Origin: Pseudooceanicola nanhaiensis DSM 18065
GTDB lineage: Bacteria > Pseudomonadota > Alphaproteobacteria > Rhodobacterales > Rhodobacteraceae
Reading direction: 5' to 3'
Assembly (NCBI RefSeq): GCF_000688295.1
Contig: NZ_JHZF01000011.1
Span: 124,001-188,000 of the forward strand
DNA: 64,000 nucleotides
A program made the position numbers and the translations under genes. How positions within the stretch are numbered: position 1 is the stretch's first letter; the number at the start of each line of letters is the position of its first letter. This document shows, piece after piece, positions 24,336 to 33,453 of the stretch. A model generated the notes under the pieces. The model did not search any database, was not told the origin of the DNA, and saw only the letters and a program-made list of their open reading frames with translations.

Positions 24336-25919
24336 ATGCAACAGGGAATGCTCAACTGGACACGCCGCGGCGTGCTCGCCGCCGGGGTCGCGATGTCGAT
24401 GGCCCTGGGCGCGACCGCCCCCGCCACCGCACAGACGCCGCCGGGCGTGCTGATCGTGGGCCAGATCGCCGAGCCGAAGGCGCTGGACCCGGCCGCGGTG
24501 ACGGCCGTCAACGATTTCCGCATCCTGATGAACGTCTACGACGGGCTGGTGCGCTACAGGGACGGCACGCTCGAGGTCGAACCGGCGCTGGCCACCGCGT
24601 GGGAGATCAGCGAGGACGGCACCGAATACACCTTCACCCTGCGCGAGGGCGTGCGCTTCCACGACGGATCCGACTTCAACGCCGAGGCGGTGGTCTTCAA
24701 CTTCGAGCGGATGCTGAACGAGGATCACCCCTACCACGACACCGGGCCGTTCCCGCTCGCCTTCTTCTTCTCCGCCGTCGAGAGCGTGGAGGCGGTGGAC
24801 GACCTGACGGTCAGGTTCACCCTGAACGAACCCTACGCGCCCTTCCTGTCGAACCTCGCCTATCCGACCGGGCTGATCGTCTCGCCCGCCGCGGTCGAGC
24901 AGCACGGGGCGGATTTCGGCCGGAACCCCTCCGGCACGGGGCCCTTCACCTTCAAGGAATGGCGCTCGAACGAGGCCGTGGTGGTCGAGAAGAACCCCGA
25001 GTACTGGGACGGCGCGCCGGAGCTCGACGCCGTGGTCTTCCGCCCGATCACCGACGCCAACACCCGGACGGCCGAGATGCTGGCGGGCGGGATCGACCTG
25101 ATGGTCGAGGTGCCCCCCGTCTCGCTTTCGGAATTCCAGGGCGAGGGGTTCACGGTGCATGAACAGGCGGGGCCGCACCTGTGGTTCCTGATCCTGAACG
25201 CCAAGGAGGGGCCCTTTGCCGACAAGCGGGTCCGGCAGGCCGCGAATTACGCGATCAACAAGACGGCGCTGGTCGACAACGTGCTGGAAGGCACCGCGGA
25301 TGTGGCCGCCGGCCCCACGCCGCCGGCCTTCGCCTGGGCCTACAACGAGAGCCTCGAGCCCTACCCATACGATCCCGAGAAGGCCAAAGCGCTGCTCGCG
25401 GAGGCGGGGGTCGATGACCTCTCGCTCACCTTCTACGTGACCGAGGGCGGCTCGGGGATGCTCGATCCGGTCGCCATGGGGACGGCGATCCAGGCGGACC
25501 TGAACGCCGTGGGCTTCGACACCGAGATCGAGACCTACGAGTGGAACACCTTCCTGGGCGAGGTGAACCCCGGGCTCGAGGGCAAGGCCGACATGGCCGA
25601 GATGGCGTGGATGACGAACGATCCCGACACGCTGCCCTATCTCGCGCTCCGGACCGACGCATGGCCCGACAAGGGCGGCTTCAACTCGGGCTATTACTCG
25701 AACCCCGAGGTCGACAAGCTGCTCGAGGCGGCGCGCGTCGCCACCGACCAGGAGAAACGGGCCGAGCTCTACAAGCGGATGCAGGAGATCGTGCAGGAGG
25801 ACGCGCCCTGGGTCTTCGTCGCGAACTGGAAGCAGAACGCGGTGACCTCGGAGGCGGTCGAGAATTTCGCGCTCCAGCCGAGCTTCTTCCTGCTGCTCGA
25901 TGACGTGGTGAAGAACTGA
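24336..25919 (+). CDS. ABC transporter substrate-binding protein, peptide/nickel family 5
   Basis: 527 residues with a signal peptide (MLNWTRRGVLAAGVAMSMALGATAPATAQ; the RR pair allows Tat or Sec). Family 5 landmarks are the LDPAAVTAVNDFRILMNVYDGLVRY opening, ALATAWEISEDGTEYTFTLREGVRFHDG, and RQAANYAINKTALVDNVLEG. It captures peptides or similar solutes in the periplasm and hands them to the two permease units encoded next. The start at 24336 has AAGGAGAG upstream. The ligand cannot be assigned; the linked DUF1028 gene hints at a peptide or amide. Confidence 0.93.
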   Translation: MQQGMLNWTRRGVLAAGVAMSMALGATAPATAQTPPGVLIVGQIAEPKALDPAAVTAVNDFRILMNVYDGLVRYRDGTLEVEPALATAWEISEDGTEYTFTLREGVRFHDGSDFNAEAVVFNFERMLNEDHPYHDTGPFPLAFFFSAVESVEAVDDLTVRFTLNEPYAPFLSNLAYPTGLIVSPAAVEQHGADFGRNPSGTGPFTFKEWRSNEAVVVEKNPEYWDGAPELDAVVFRPITDANTRTAEMLAGGIDLMVEVPPVSLSEFQGEGFTVHEQAGPHLWFLILNAKEGPFADKRVRQAANYAINKTALVDNVLEGTADVAAGPTPPAFAWAYNESLEPYPYDPEKAKALLAEAGVDDLSLTFYVTEGGSGMLDPVAMGTAIQADLNAVGFDTEIETYEWNTFLGEVNPGLEGKADMAEMAWMTNDPDTLPYLALRTDAWPDKGGFNSGYYSNPEVDKLLEAARVATDQEKRAELYKRMQEIVQEDAPWVFVANWKQNAVTSEAVENFALQPSFFLLLDDVVKN

Positions 25920-25952
25920 GGGGTTTCGGGCCGGCAGGGCCGGCCCGACCGA

Positions 25953-25975
25953 CGCGCCGGCCTGCGGCCGGCGCG
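25953..25975 (+). repeat. Strong intergenic stem-loop between binding-protein and permease genes
   Basis: CGCGCCGGCC and GGCCGGCGCG form a perfect 10-base stem with a 3-base loop, 34 bases after the binding-protein stop and with no T-run. Hairpins at this place commonly protect the 3' end of the binding-protein mRNA so that it is made in excess over the permeases. A short dispersed repeat (GGAGTATTT...GAAAGATG) follows directly at 25988. Confidence 0.55.
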
Positions 25976-25987
25976 TGCCTCCGGCGG

Positions 25988-26007
25988 GAGTATTTCCGGA
26001 AAGATGA
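25988..26007 (+). repeat. Short dispersed intergenic repeat, copy 2
   Basis: GGAGTATTTCCGGAAAGATG, similar to the minus-strand sequence at 18423-18445. It sits directly after the hairpin at 25953. No coding role. Confidence 0.45.
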
Positions 26008-26054
26008 AGCTCGGGGGCGGCGCCCCTGATCGAGGACGGCCCGGGGGAGGGCGA

Positions 26055-27002
26055 ATGGGAAGCTACATCGTCAAGCGGCTCTTGTCGGCCATCCCGGTGC
26101 TGCTCGGGATCACCGTGATCGTGTTCCTGATCATGGCGATGATCCCGGGCGACCCGGCGACGGCGATCCTCGGGAGCTACGCGACGCCCGAGAACGTGGC
26201 GAAGCTGAACCGGGACCTCGGGCTCGACGAGCCGCTTGTCGCGCGGTATTTCATCTGGCTCGGCAACATGCTGCAGGGGGATTTCGGGCGGTCCTTCTCG
26301 CTCAACCGCCCGGTGCTCGACGAGGTGACGGAGCGCTTCATGGCGACGCTGATCCTGGCGGGGACGTCCTTCGTGCTCTGCGCTCTGTTCGGCATCATGG
26401 CGGGCGTCGTCTCGGCCGCGCGGCAATATGGCTGGGCGGACCGGGGGATCACCTTCGCGGTGCTCCTGGGGATCTCGATCCCCAGCTTCTTCCTCGGCAT
26501 GATGATGATCCTGATCTTCGCGGTCCACCTGCGCTGGTTCCCGGTCTCGGGCATGTACGCGATCTATGGCGGGGGCGACCTGGCGGACCTGCTCCATCAC
26601 CTGGTGATGCCCGCCGTGGCGCTGTCGGTCGTGGCGACGGGCGTCGTGGCACGGCTCGCGCGGTCTGCCATGCTCGAGGTGCTGCGGCAGGATTTCATCC
26701 GCACCGCGCGGGCCAAGGGCGTGGGCGAGGGGCGCGTCGTCTGGCGGCATGCGCTGAAGGCGGCGATGGTCTCGATCATCCCGGTGCTGGGGATCCAGGC
26801 GGGGTTCGTGCTCTCGGGGGCGGTCTATATCGAGATGGTGTTCCAGTGGCCCGGCGTCGGGCGGATGCTGGTGGACGCGATCCTCAAGCGCGACATCCTG
26901 CTGGTGCAGGGCGGCGTGGTGATCGTCGCGGCCTGCTACGTGCTCTTCAACATCGCGGTGGACGTGGCGCAATCGCTGCTCGACCCGCGGATCAAGACGT
27001 GA
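26055..27002 (+). CDS. Peptide-type ABC transporter permease (DppB-like)
   Basis: 315 residues from ATG 26055 (GGGGGAGG upstream), six helices. The N-terminal YIVKRLLSAIPVLLGITVIVFLI, GDPA near residue 35 and the EAA loop (RTARAKGVGEGRVVWRHALK, about 220) are typical of DppB/GsiC permeases. It pairs with the permease half of the fused protein encoded next to form the channel. The stop is 10 bases before that next start. Confidence 0.93.
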   Translation: MGSYIVKRLLSAIPVLLGITVIVFLIMAMIPGDPATAILGSYATPENVAKLNRDLGLDEPLVARYFIWLGNMLQGDFGRSFSLNRPVLDEVTERFMATLILAGTSFVLCALFGIMAGVVSAARQYGWADRGITFAVLLGISIPSFFLGMMMILIFAVHLRWFPVSGMYAIYGGGDLADLLHHLVMPAVALSVVATGVVARLARSAMLEVLRQDFIRTARAKGVGEGRVVWRHALKAAMVSIIPVLGIQAGFVLSGAVYIEMVFQWPGVGRMLVDAILKRDILLVQGGVVIVAACYVLFNIAVDVAQSLLDPRIKT

Positions 27003-27012
27003 GGGGCCGGGG

Positions 27013-28896
27013 ATGAAGACGGTTCGACTGATCTTCCGCAACCGTCTCGCCGCCGCCGGTCTGGTGGTGCTGGGCATCGTGGTCCTGCTGGCCATCCTGA
27101 CGCCGATCCTGCCGCTCGCGGATCCGGACGTGACGAACACCGCCAACCGCTTCCGGCCGGTCTTCGCGGAAGGCCATCTCCTCGGCACCGACCACCTCGG
27201 GCGGGACCTCCTGTCGCGGCTCCTCTGGGGGACGCGGCTGTCGCTCGCCGTGGGCTTCGCGGCGGCGGTCTTCGCCGCGGTGATCGGCGCGGGGTTCGGG
27301 ATCGTCTCGGGCTATTTCGGGGGCGCCACGGACAACGTCATCATGCGCGGCATCGACATGCTGATGGCCTTTCCCTACATCCTGCTGGCCCTCGCCATCG
27401 TGGCGGCCCTGGGGCCCGGGCTCTTCAACGCGCTGATCGCGGTCGCGGTGGTGAACATCCCCTTCTTCGCGAGAAACATCCGCGGCGTGACGGTGGGGAT
27501 CGCGCACAAGGAATTCGTCGACGCTGCGCGGCTCGCGGGCCTGTCGCACACCAGGATCATCCTGTCCGAGATCCTGCCCAACGTGATCCCGGTGATCGTC
27601 ATCGCCATGTCGACGACCATCGGCTGGATGATCCTCGAGACCGCCGGGCTCTCGTTCCTCGGGCTCGGGAGCCAGCCGCCGCAGGCCGACCTCGGTTCGA
27701 TGCTGGGCGAGGCGCGCGGCGCGCTGATCACCAACCCGCTGACCTCGATCGTGCCGGGGGTGATGATCCTGGTCATCGTCATGAGCATCAACCTGCTGGG
27801 CGACGGGGTGCGGGATGCGCTCGACCCCCGGCTGCGGTCCGGCGCGCTGACGCGGCCGAGGGCGGCGACGGTGGTGGACCGCCGCGCGCCGGTGCCCGCG
27901 CCCCGTGCGGAAGGGGTGCTGACGATGACCGATCTGGAGACGCAGTTCCACGTGGGCGCGCGGGTCTACAGGGCAGTGAACAAGGTCTCGCTGCATGTCG
28001 CGCCGGGGGAATGCCTCGGCGTGATCGGCGAGAGCGGGTCGGGGAAATCCGTCACGGCGCTGTCCGTGATGGGGCTGGTGGCCTCGCCGCCCGGGGTGAT
28101 CACCGGCGGCTCGGTGCGCTTCCGGGACGCGGAGCTGATCGGCGCGACCTACGGCCGGCTCAGAGAGCTGAGGGGCGACCGGGTGGCCTATATCTTCCAG
28201 GACCCGCTGGCGACGCTGCATCCGCTCTACCGGGTGGGCGACCAGCTGGTGGAGGCGATCCGGGTGCATCACAGGATCCCGCGGGCCGAGGCCTGGGATC
28301 GTGCGGTGGCGCTCCTGAAACAGGTGCGCATCCCTAACCCCGAGAGCCGGGCGCAGAGCTATCCGCACGAGATGTCCGGCGGCATGCGCCAGCGTGTCGG
28401 CATCGCCATGGCGCTGGCCAACGATCCGGACGTCATCATCGCGGACGAGCCGACAACGGCGCTCGACGTGACGGTTCAGGCGCAGATCCTCTCGCTGCTC
28501 GACGATCTCAGGCGCGAGCGGGGTCTGGCCATCGTCTTCATCACCCATGATTTCGGCGTGGTGGCGCAGCTCTGCGACCGGGTGGCCGTCATGTATGCCG
28601 GCAGGATCGTGGAGGAGGGGCCGACCCGCGCGGTGCTGGACGCGCCCGCGCATCCCTACACCCGGCGGCTCATCGCCTGCGTGCCGGAACTGGGCGCGGG
28701 GCGGCGCAGGCTCGAGGCGATCCCGGGCCTGCCCCCGGCGGTGGACCGGCTGGAGCCCGGCTGCGCCTTCGCGCCGCGCTGCCTGAAGACGGAAGCGGTC
28801 TGCGTGACCCGCGAGATCGGGCTCGCGCAGGCGGGGAACCGGGCCGTGCGCTGCCTCTTCCCCGAAACGGACCTGAAACGGGAGGCGGCGGAATGA
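27013..28896 (+). CDS. Fused permease-ATPase of a peptide-type ABC transporter (DppC-DppD fusion)
   Basis: 627 residues in one unbroken frame. Residues 1-285 are a DppC-type permease ([21 protein letters not shown] loop [22 protein letters not shown]). A short linker rich in Arg, Pro and Ala (about 280-305) leads to a complete ATPase: Walker [10 protein letters not shown]-loop [10 protein letters not shown], signature MSGGMRQR, Walker [12 protein letters not shown] and H-loop FITHD, then the oligopeptide-family C-terminal CAFAPRC cysteine block. Such fusions occur in some alphaproteobacteria. The fusion fixes a 1:1 ratio between channel and motor. The next ATPase overlaps its stop by four bases. 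Confidence 0.93.
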   Translation: MKTVRLIFRNRLAAAGLVVLGIVVLLAILTPILPLADPDVTNTANRFRPVFAEGHLLGTDHLGRDLLSRLLWGTRLSLAVGFAAAVFAAVIGAGFGIVSGYFGGATDNVIMRGIDMLMAFPYILLALAIVAALGPGLFNALIAVAVVNIPFFARNIRGVTVGIAHKEFVDAARLAGLSHTRIILSEILPNVIPVIVIAMSTTIGWMILETAGLSFLGLGSQPPQADLGSMLGEARGALITNPLTSIVPGVMILVIVMSINLLGDGVRDALDPRLRSGALTRPRAATVVDRRAPVPAPRAEGVLTMTDLETQFHVGARVYRAVNKVSLHVAPGECLGVIGESGSGKSVTALSVMGLVASPPGVITGGSVRFRDAELIGATYGRLRELRGDRVAYIFQDPLATLHPLYRVGDQLVEAIRVHHRIPRAEAWDRAVALLKQVRIPNPESRAQSYPHEMSGGMRQRVGIAMALANDPDVIIADEPTTALDVTVQAQILSLLDDLRRERGLAIVFITHDFGVVAQLCDRVAVMYAGRIVEEGPTRAVLDAPAHPYTRRLIACVPELGAGRRRLEAIPGLPPAVDRLEPGCAFAPRCLKTEAVCVTREIGLAQAGNRAVRCLFPETDLKREAAE

Positions 28897-29846
28897 CGGA
28901 TGCGCTGCGGCTGGAGGGCCTGTCGAGGGAGTTCCCGGTGGGCAAGCGGCTCTTCGGCAAGCCGAAGGGGATCGTGCATGCGGTCCGGCCCGTGGACCTG
29001 AGCGTGGAGGCGGGCGAGACCCTCGGCATCGTCGGTGAATCGGGCTGCGGGAAATCGACGCTGGCGCGGATGCTCGTGGGGCTCCTGCCGCCGACAACCG
29101 GGCGCATCGAGATCGAGGGCAAGCCGCTCGACACCGCCGATCCGGCGGCCTTCGGCAAGCGCATCCAGTATGTCTTTCAGGACCCGATATCCTCGCTGAA
29201 CCCGCGCAAGACCATCCGGCAGGTGATGGAGGCGCCGCTGAAGCGGTTGCACGGGATGGACCGGGCAGCGCGCGAGAGGCGGATCGCCGAGATTTTCGAC
29301 AGCGTGAACCTGCGGGAGGAGTTCCTCGACCGCTACCCGCATGAATTCTCGGGCGGGCAGGCGCAGCGGATCGGGATTGCCCGGGCGCTCGCGGCGCAGG
29401 CGCGGATCCTGATCCTCGACGAGCCGGTCTCGGCGCTCGACGTCTCGGTGCAGGCGCAGGTGCTGAACCTGCTCGCGGATCTGAAGCGCGAGCTGGGGCT
29501 GACCTACCTCTTCATCTCGCATGACCTCGCGGTGGTGGAGGCGGTCTCGACCCGGGTCGCCGTGCTCTACTTCGGCTCGGTGGTCGAGGTCGGGCGGGCG
29601 GAGGACATCTTCCGCGCGCCGAAACATCCCTACACGAAGCTCCTCGCCGACAGCGCGCCGGTGGTGGGGCGCCCGCTCTCGGCGCCCGAGGGCCGCGAGA
29701 CCGAGCTGCCCGATCCCCTGAACCCGCCGCCCGGCTGCCCCTTCGCACCGCGCTGCCCGCGCGCGACCGAGGCCTGCACCGGGGCGATGCCCGCGCTCGA
29801 ACCGCAGACGGGGCACCGCGTGGCCTGCATCCATCCGCTCGGCTGA
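28893..29846 (+). CDS. Peptide-type ABC transporter ATPase (DppF-like)
   Basis: 317 residues starting in the ATGA overlap with the fusion gene. Walker [10 protein letters not shown] (about 50), Q-loop [13 protein letters not shown], signature [15 protein letters not shown], Walker [15 protein letters not shown]-loop FISHDLAVV and the C-terminal [14 protein letters not shown] cluster are all intact. It forms the second motor of the transporter. A hairpin with a T-run follows the stop. Confidence 0.94.
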   Translation: MTDALRLEGLSREFPVGKRLFGKPKGIVHAVRPVDLSVEAGETLGIVGESGCGKSTLARMLVGLLPPTTGRIEIEGKPLDTADPAAFGKRIQYVFQDPISSLNPRKTIRQVMEAPLKRLHGMDRAARERRIAEIFDSVNLREEFLDRYPHEFSGGQAQRIGIARALAAQARILILDEPVSALDVSVQAQVLNLLADLKRELGLTYLFISHDLAVVEAVSTRVAVLYFGSVVEVGRAEDIFRAPKHPYTKLLADSAPVVGRPLSAPEGRETELPDPLNPPPGCPFAPRCPRATEACTGAMPALEPQTGHRVACIHPLG

Positions 29847-29860
29847 TCCTGCCGGGCGGG

Positions 29861-29881
29861 ATGCTGCGCTGCCGCATTTTT
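29861..29881 (+). terminator. Terminator of the peptide-transporter operon
   Basis: ATGC and GCAT arms, with further inner GC pairs and a small loop, are followed by five T residues. It lies 15 bases after the ATPase stop and before nasT, separating the two operons. Confidence 0.55.
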
Positions 29882-29971
29882 GGGCTGACCGCACGGAATT
29901 CGCGCATCTCACCGGCACGTGGCAGGGCCTCCCGCTTTACTCGAAGCGCGGCGCGCGCTGATGGTGGGGCC

Positions 29972-30556
29972 ATGTCGAACGCCCTCTCCATCATGGTCGT
30001 GGAAGCTGATCGCGAGCGCGCGATGCAGATCGTGGACAGCCTGCGCGAGGCGGGCGATTTCGATATCCAGGTCATTTCCGAGCCGACGAGCCTTGCCCGC
30101 CAGATCCAGACGAAACAGCCCGACGTGGTGCTGATCGACATCGCCAACCCGTCGCGGGATTCGCTGGAGGAACTGGCGCTGGCCTCAGGTCCGCTCGACC
30201 GGCCCGTCGCGATGTTCGTGGACCGCTCGGACGAAGGGCTCTCGGCCGCGGCGATCGAAGCCGGCGTCTCGGCCTACGTGGTCGACGGGATGCAGCCGGC
30301 GCGGGTGAAGCCGATCCTCGACGCGGCCATCGCGCGGTTCCGGATGTTCCAGCGGATGCGGCTCGAGCTCGCCGAGACGAAGAAGGCGCTGGAGGAGCGC
30401 AAGGTGATCGACCGCGCCAAGGGGATGATCATGAAGGCGCGCGGCGTGGACGAAGACCAGGCCTACGCCATCCTCCGGAAGGCCGCGATGGACCAGAACA
30501 GGCGGGTGGCCGACGTGGCGGCCGCGCTCGTTTCGACCGTGGGGCTCCTGTCGTGA
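29972..30556 (+). CDS. nasT: ANTAR-domain antitermination regulator NasT
   Basis: 194 residues. The first ~120 are a receiver-like domain (IMVVEADRERAMQIVD, DVVLIDIANPS) in which the usual phospho-acceptor setting is altered. The C-terminal helices (KVIDRAKGMIMKARGVDEDQAYAILRKAAMDQNRRVADVAAAL) form the ANTAR RNA-binding domain. NasT binds leader RNA and prevents termination so that nitrate genes are expressed; NasS holds it inactive without nitrate. The stop overlaps the nasS GTG start by four bases, matching their tight partnership. The leader it is likely to act on starts at 31726. Confidence 0.93.
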   Translation: MSNALSIMVVEADRERAMQIVDSLREAGDFDIQVISEPTSLARQIQTKQPDVVLIDIANPSRDSLEELALASGPLDRPVAMFVDRSDEGLSAAAIEAGVSAYVVDGMQPARVKPILDAAIARFRMFQRMRLELAETKKALEERKVIDRAKGMIMKARGVDEDQAYAILRKAAMDQNRRVADVAAALVSTVGLLS

Positions 30557-31725
30557 GAGCCGCGACGCTTTCGGTGGGCTTCATCCCGCTGGTGGATGCC
30601 GCGCCGCTGATCATCGCGCAGGAGATGGGCTTCGCGAGCGAAGAGGGTATCGCGCTCGATCTCCGCCGCGCGCCCTCGTGGTCGTCGCTCCGCGACATGC
30701 TGAGTTTCGGGCAGGTGGATGCCGCGCATATGCTGGCGCCTGTCCCGGTGGCCGCGGCGCTCGGGATCGGCGGGGCCGGGGCGGCGCTGGCAGCCGTCTC
30801 GGTGCTTTCGGTCAATGGCGACGTAATCGGCGTCAGCCGGGCGCTGGCCGACCGGCTCCGCGAGGTGGGCCACGATTTCGCCTTCGACGATGCCGAGGCC
30901 GCGGGGCGCGCCCTGATCGCCGCCGCCGGCGGCCGTCTCAGGATCGGCGTGCCGTTCCCGTTCTCGATGCACGCGGAGCTGGTCTATTACTGGCTTTCCG
31001 CCCTCGGACTGCCCGCGCCGCAGGGGATCGACATCCGCACCGTGCCGCCGCCGCTGATGGCCGAGACCATCGAGGCGGGCGAGATCGACGCCTTCTGCGT
31101 GGGCGAGCCCTGGGGGTCGAAGGCCGTGGAGAACGGGGTGGGAGAGCTCCTGCTGCCGGGCTCCGCGATCTGGGCCTTCGCGCCCGAGAAGGTGCTGGCG
31201 GTGCGCGACGACTGGGCGCGGGCCGAGCCGCAGCTGCTGAGCCGGCTGGTCCGCGCGGTCTGGCGGGCGGGGCGCTGGCTGGCGGACCCGGCCTCGCGGA
31301 CGCTGACGGCCGAGCTTCTGAGCCGGGCGGAATACCTCGACATCGCGCCGGAGATCCTCGACCGGTCGCTGTCGGGCCGGCTGGTGATCTCTCCGCGCGG
31401 CGACATGCGCGAGGTGCCGGGCTTCGTGGAGTTCCACGCGGGCGCGGCGAGCTTCCCCTGGCGCAGCCAGGCGGAATGGATCGGCCAGCAGATGGCCGCG
31501 CGCCTCGGCCTCGACCGGGCGGCGGCGGGACGGGCGGCGCGCGGGGTCTTCCGGAGCGACCTGCACCGAGAGGCGCTGGCGGGGACGACGGCGGATCTGC
31601 CGGGGGCGTCCTCGAAGCTCGAGGGCGGGTTGGCGCGGGACACGGCCGTCGCCTCGGGCTCGGGGCGGCTGATTCTCCGCCCGGACGGGTTCTTCGATGG
31701 CCGGGTTTTTGATCCCGAAGGCTGA
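30553..31725 (+). CDS. nasS: Nitrate/nitrite-sensing protein NasS (NrtA-like, cytoplasmic)
   Basis: 390 residues, GTG start overlapping nasT. It resembles the NrtA solute-binding fold ([55 protein letters not shown]) but has no signal peptide, the hallmark of NasS. It binds nitrate or nitrite in the cytoplasm and releases NasT when ligand is present. The similar CVGEPW block in the true NrtA next door shows common ancestry. Confidence 0.93.
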   Translation: MRAATLSVGFIPLVDAAPLIIAQEMGFASEEGIALDLRRAPSWSSLRDMLSFGQVDAAHMLAPVPVAAALGIGGAGAALAAVSVLSVNGDVIGVSRALADRLREVGHDFAFDDAEAAGRALIAAAGGRLRIGVPFPFSMHAELVYYWLSALGLPAPQGIDIRTVPPPLMAETIEAGEIDAFCVGEPWGSKAVENGVGELLLPGSAIWAFAPEKVLAVRDDWARAEPQLLSRLVRAVWRAGRWLADPASRTLTAELLSRAEYLDIAPEILDRSLSGRLVISPRGDMREVPGFVEFHAGAASFPWRSQAEWIGQQMAARLGLDRAAAGRAARGVFRSDLHREALAGTTADLPGASSKLEGGLARDTAVASGSGRLILRPDGFFDGRVFDPEG

Positions 31726-31997
31726 AACCTGCCCATCCCTTGTGCAGTCGCGGCATGGGGCGGGGCCGGAGCGGACCAAAAGGGCCCGGTGCACCTGAAA
31801 ACCTTTGCCTGACGTCTCTGCCTGCGGGAAACAGGACACATCGGCAGGCAACGGGGCCCACCGACCAAGACCCTCCCACCGACCGGGATCATTCTGAGCA
31901 AAGCCGCTCGACCGTCCGTTTCATCCGAAACGGAGCGTGTCAGCGGCTTTTTTGTTTTGCCCCGGTCCTGCCGGGATACCGAGACGGAGACCTACCG
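31726..31997 (+). promoter_or_regulatory. nrtA leader region, probable NasT-controlled antitermination site
   Basis: The 272 bases between nasS and nrtA carry no gene. They contain an imperfect stem around CTGCC/GGCAG (31827-31856) and, just before nrtA, a full intrinsic terminator (31900-31958). A terminator placed upstream of the first structural gene, following nasT-nasS, is what NasT antitermination requires. I could not place the two hexaloop ANTAR hairpins (A in loop position 1, G in position 4) with confidence. Confidence 0.6.
31900..31958 (+). terminator. Conditional terminator in the nrtA leader
   Basis: AAAGCCGCT (31900-31908) pairs with AGCGGCTTT (31942-31950). Inside, CCGTTTC/GAAACGG (31916-31933) forms a second perfect stem with a 4-base loop. 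A T-rich run TTTTTTGTTTT follows. It lies 40 bases before the nrtA start, so unconditional termination here would silence the cluster. Confidence 0.8.
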
Positions 31998-33365
31998 ATG
32001 AAGACCATTCTTCTGGGCCTGACCACCGCACTCACCCTGACGGGGCCCGCCTTCGCACAGATGCTGGAGCTCGAAAAGGACGAGCTCACCTTCGGGTTCA
32101 TCAAGCTGACCGACATGGCGCCGCTCGCGGTCGCCTACGAGCAGGGCTATTTCCTGGACGAGGGGCTTTTCGTGACGCTCGAGGCGCAGGCGAACTGGAA
32201 GGTGCTGCTCGACGGCGTGATCGGCGGCACGCTCGACGGCGCGCACATGCTGGCGGGGCAGCCCCTGGCCGCGACCATCGGCTTCGGCACCGAGGCGCAT
32301 ATCGTCACGCCCTTCTCGATGGACCTCAACGGCAACGGGATCACGGTCTCGAACGAGATCTGGGAGCAGATGAAGCCCCATATCCCGACGGATGCCGACG
32401 GCAGGCCGCAACACCCGATCAGTGCCTCCGCGATGGCGCCGGTGGTCGAGAAGTACAAGGCGGAAGGCAAGCCCTTCAACATGGGCATGGTCTTCCCGGT
32501 CTCCACCCACAATTACGAACTGCGCTACTGGCTGGCCGCCGGCGGGCTGAACCCGGGGTATTACTCGCCCGAGAACATCTCCGGGCAGATCGGGGCGGAT
32601 GTGCTGCTGTCCGTGACACCGCCGCCGCAGATGCCGGCGACGCTCGAGGCCGGCACGATCTACGGCTATTGCGTGGGCGAGCCGTGGAACCAGCAGGCGG
32701 TCTTCAAGGGGATCGGGGTGCCGGTCATCACCGATTACGAGCTCTGGAAGAACAACCCCGAGAAGGTCTTCGGCATCACCGCGGAATTCGCGCAAGAGAA
32801 CCCCAACACCACGCTCGCCGTCACCAAGGCGCTGATCCGCGCGGCCATCTGGCTGGACGAGAACGACAACGCCAACCGCGAGGCGGCGGTCGAGATCCTG
32901 GCGCGGCCCGAATACGTGGGCGCCGATGCCGAGGTGATCGCCAATTCGATGACCGGAACCTTCGAATACGAGAAGGGCGACACCCGCGCGGTGCCCGATT
33001 TCAACGTCTTCTTCCGTTATCACGCGACCTATCCGTTCTATTCGGACGCGGTCTGGTACCTGACCCAGATGCGCCGCTGGGGCCAGATCGCCGAGGCGAA
33101 GCCCGACAGCTGGTACGACGAGATCGCGAAGTCGGTCTACAAGCCCGAGATCTACCTCGAGGCGGCGCGGATGCTGGTCGACGAGGGGCTCGCCGACGAG
33201 GCGGATTTCCCCTGGGACAGCGACGGCTACAAGGCGCCGACGCCCGCCGCCGACATCATCGACGGGATCGCCTACGACGGGAAGGCGCCGAACGCCTATC
33301 TCGAGAGCCTGCCCATCGGGCTGAAGGGCGCGCAGATCGTCGTCGGCAACGACATCCAGGGCTGA
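31998..33365 (+). CDS. nrtA: Nitrate/nitrite ABC transporter substrate-binding protein NrtA
   Basis: 455 residues with a signal peptide ([21 protein letters not shown]). NrtA/CmpA-family blocks include [22 protein letters not shown], the [15 protein letters not shown] ligand-site segment, [13 protein letters not shown] and [16 protein letters not shown]. It collects nitrate in the periplasm for NrtB and NrtCD. A structured 88-base gap follows before nrtB, so the binding-protein message may be favoured. Confidence 0.95.
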   Translation: MKTILLGLTTALTLTGPAFAQMLELEKDELTFGFIKLTDMAPLAVAYEQGYFLDEGLFVTLEAQANWKVLLDGVIGGTLDGAHMLAGQPLAATIGFGTEAHIVTPFSMDLNGNGITVSNEIWEQMKPHIPTDADGRPQHPISASAMAPVVEKYKAEGKPFNMGMVFPVSTHNYELRYWLAAGGLNPGYYSPENISGQIGADVLLSVTPPPQMPATLEAGTIYGYCVGEPWNQQAVFKGIGVPVITDYELWKNNPEKVFGITAEFAQENPNTTLAVTKALIRAAIWLDENDNANREAAVEILARPEYVGADAEVIANSMTGTFEYEKGDTRAVPDFNVFFRYHATYPFYSDAVWYLTQMRRWGQIAEAKPDSWYDEIAKSVYKPEIYLEAARMLVDEGLADEADFPWDSDGYKAPTPAADIIDGIAYDGKAPNAYLESLPIGLKGAQIVVGNDIQG

Positions 33366-33379
33366 GGCACGCGGATGGC

Positions 33380-33423
33380 GGACGGCGCTCGCCCGTGACC
33401 GGGCATCGCCCCGCCCGCCGTCC
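33380..33423 (+). repeat. Nested stem-loop between nrtA and nrtB
   Basis: GGACGGCG (33380-33387) pairs with CGCCGTCC (33416-33423) and encloses a second hairpin GCCCG/CGGGC (33391-33404). The 3' half coincides with the 20-base dispersed repeat copy at 33406-33425. As with the hairpin at 25953, it lies between a binding-protein gene and its permease gene and may stabilise the upstream message. Confidence 0.55.
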
Positions 33424-33425
33424 CG
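33406..33425. repeat. Dispersed repeat, copy 2
   Basis: Identical over 20 bases to 18273-18292; both copies are intergenic, in the same orientation relative to the preceding stop codon. See the shared structure described for the first copy. Confidence 0.55.
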
Positions 33426-33453
33426 TCCTCCCGAGCATCCGAGGGACAGCACC

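Noticed and set aside
24285-27188. A 967-codon minus-strand open frame opposite the peptide transporter
   Set aside because: Composition is His/Arg/Asp-rich shadow of real genes; no motif or start signal.
29925-29945. Sigma-54-like promoter (TGGCAGG...GC) ahead of nasT
   Set aside because: The -12 GC is one base out of register and the TT before it is missing.
31827-31856. Possible ANTAR dual-hexaloop RNA in the nrtA leader
   Set aside because: The visible stem CTGCC/GGCAG has a loop of about 20 bases and no A1/G4 hexaloops, so I did not call the motif itself.
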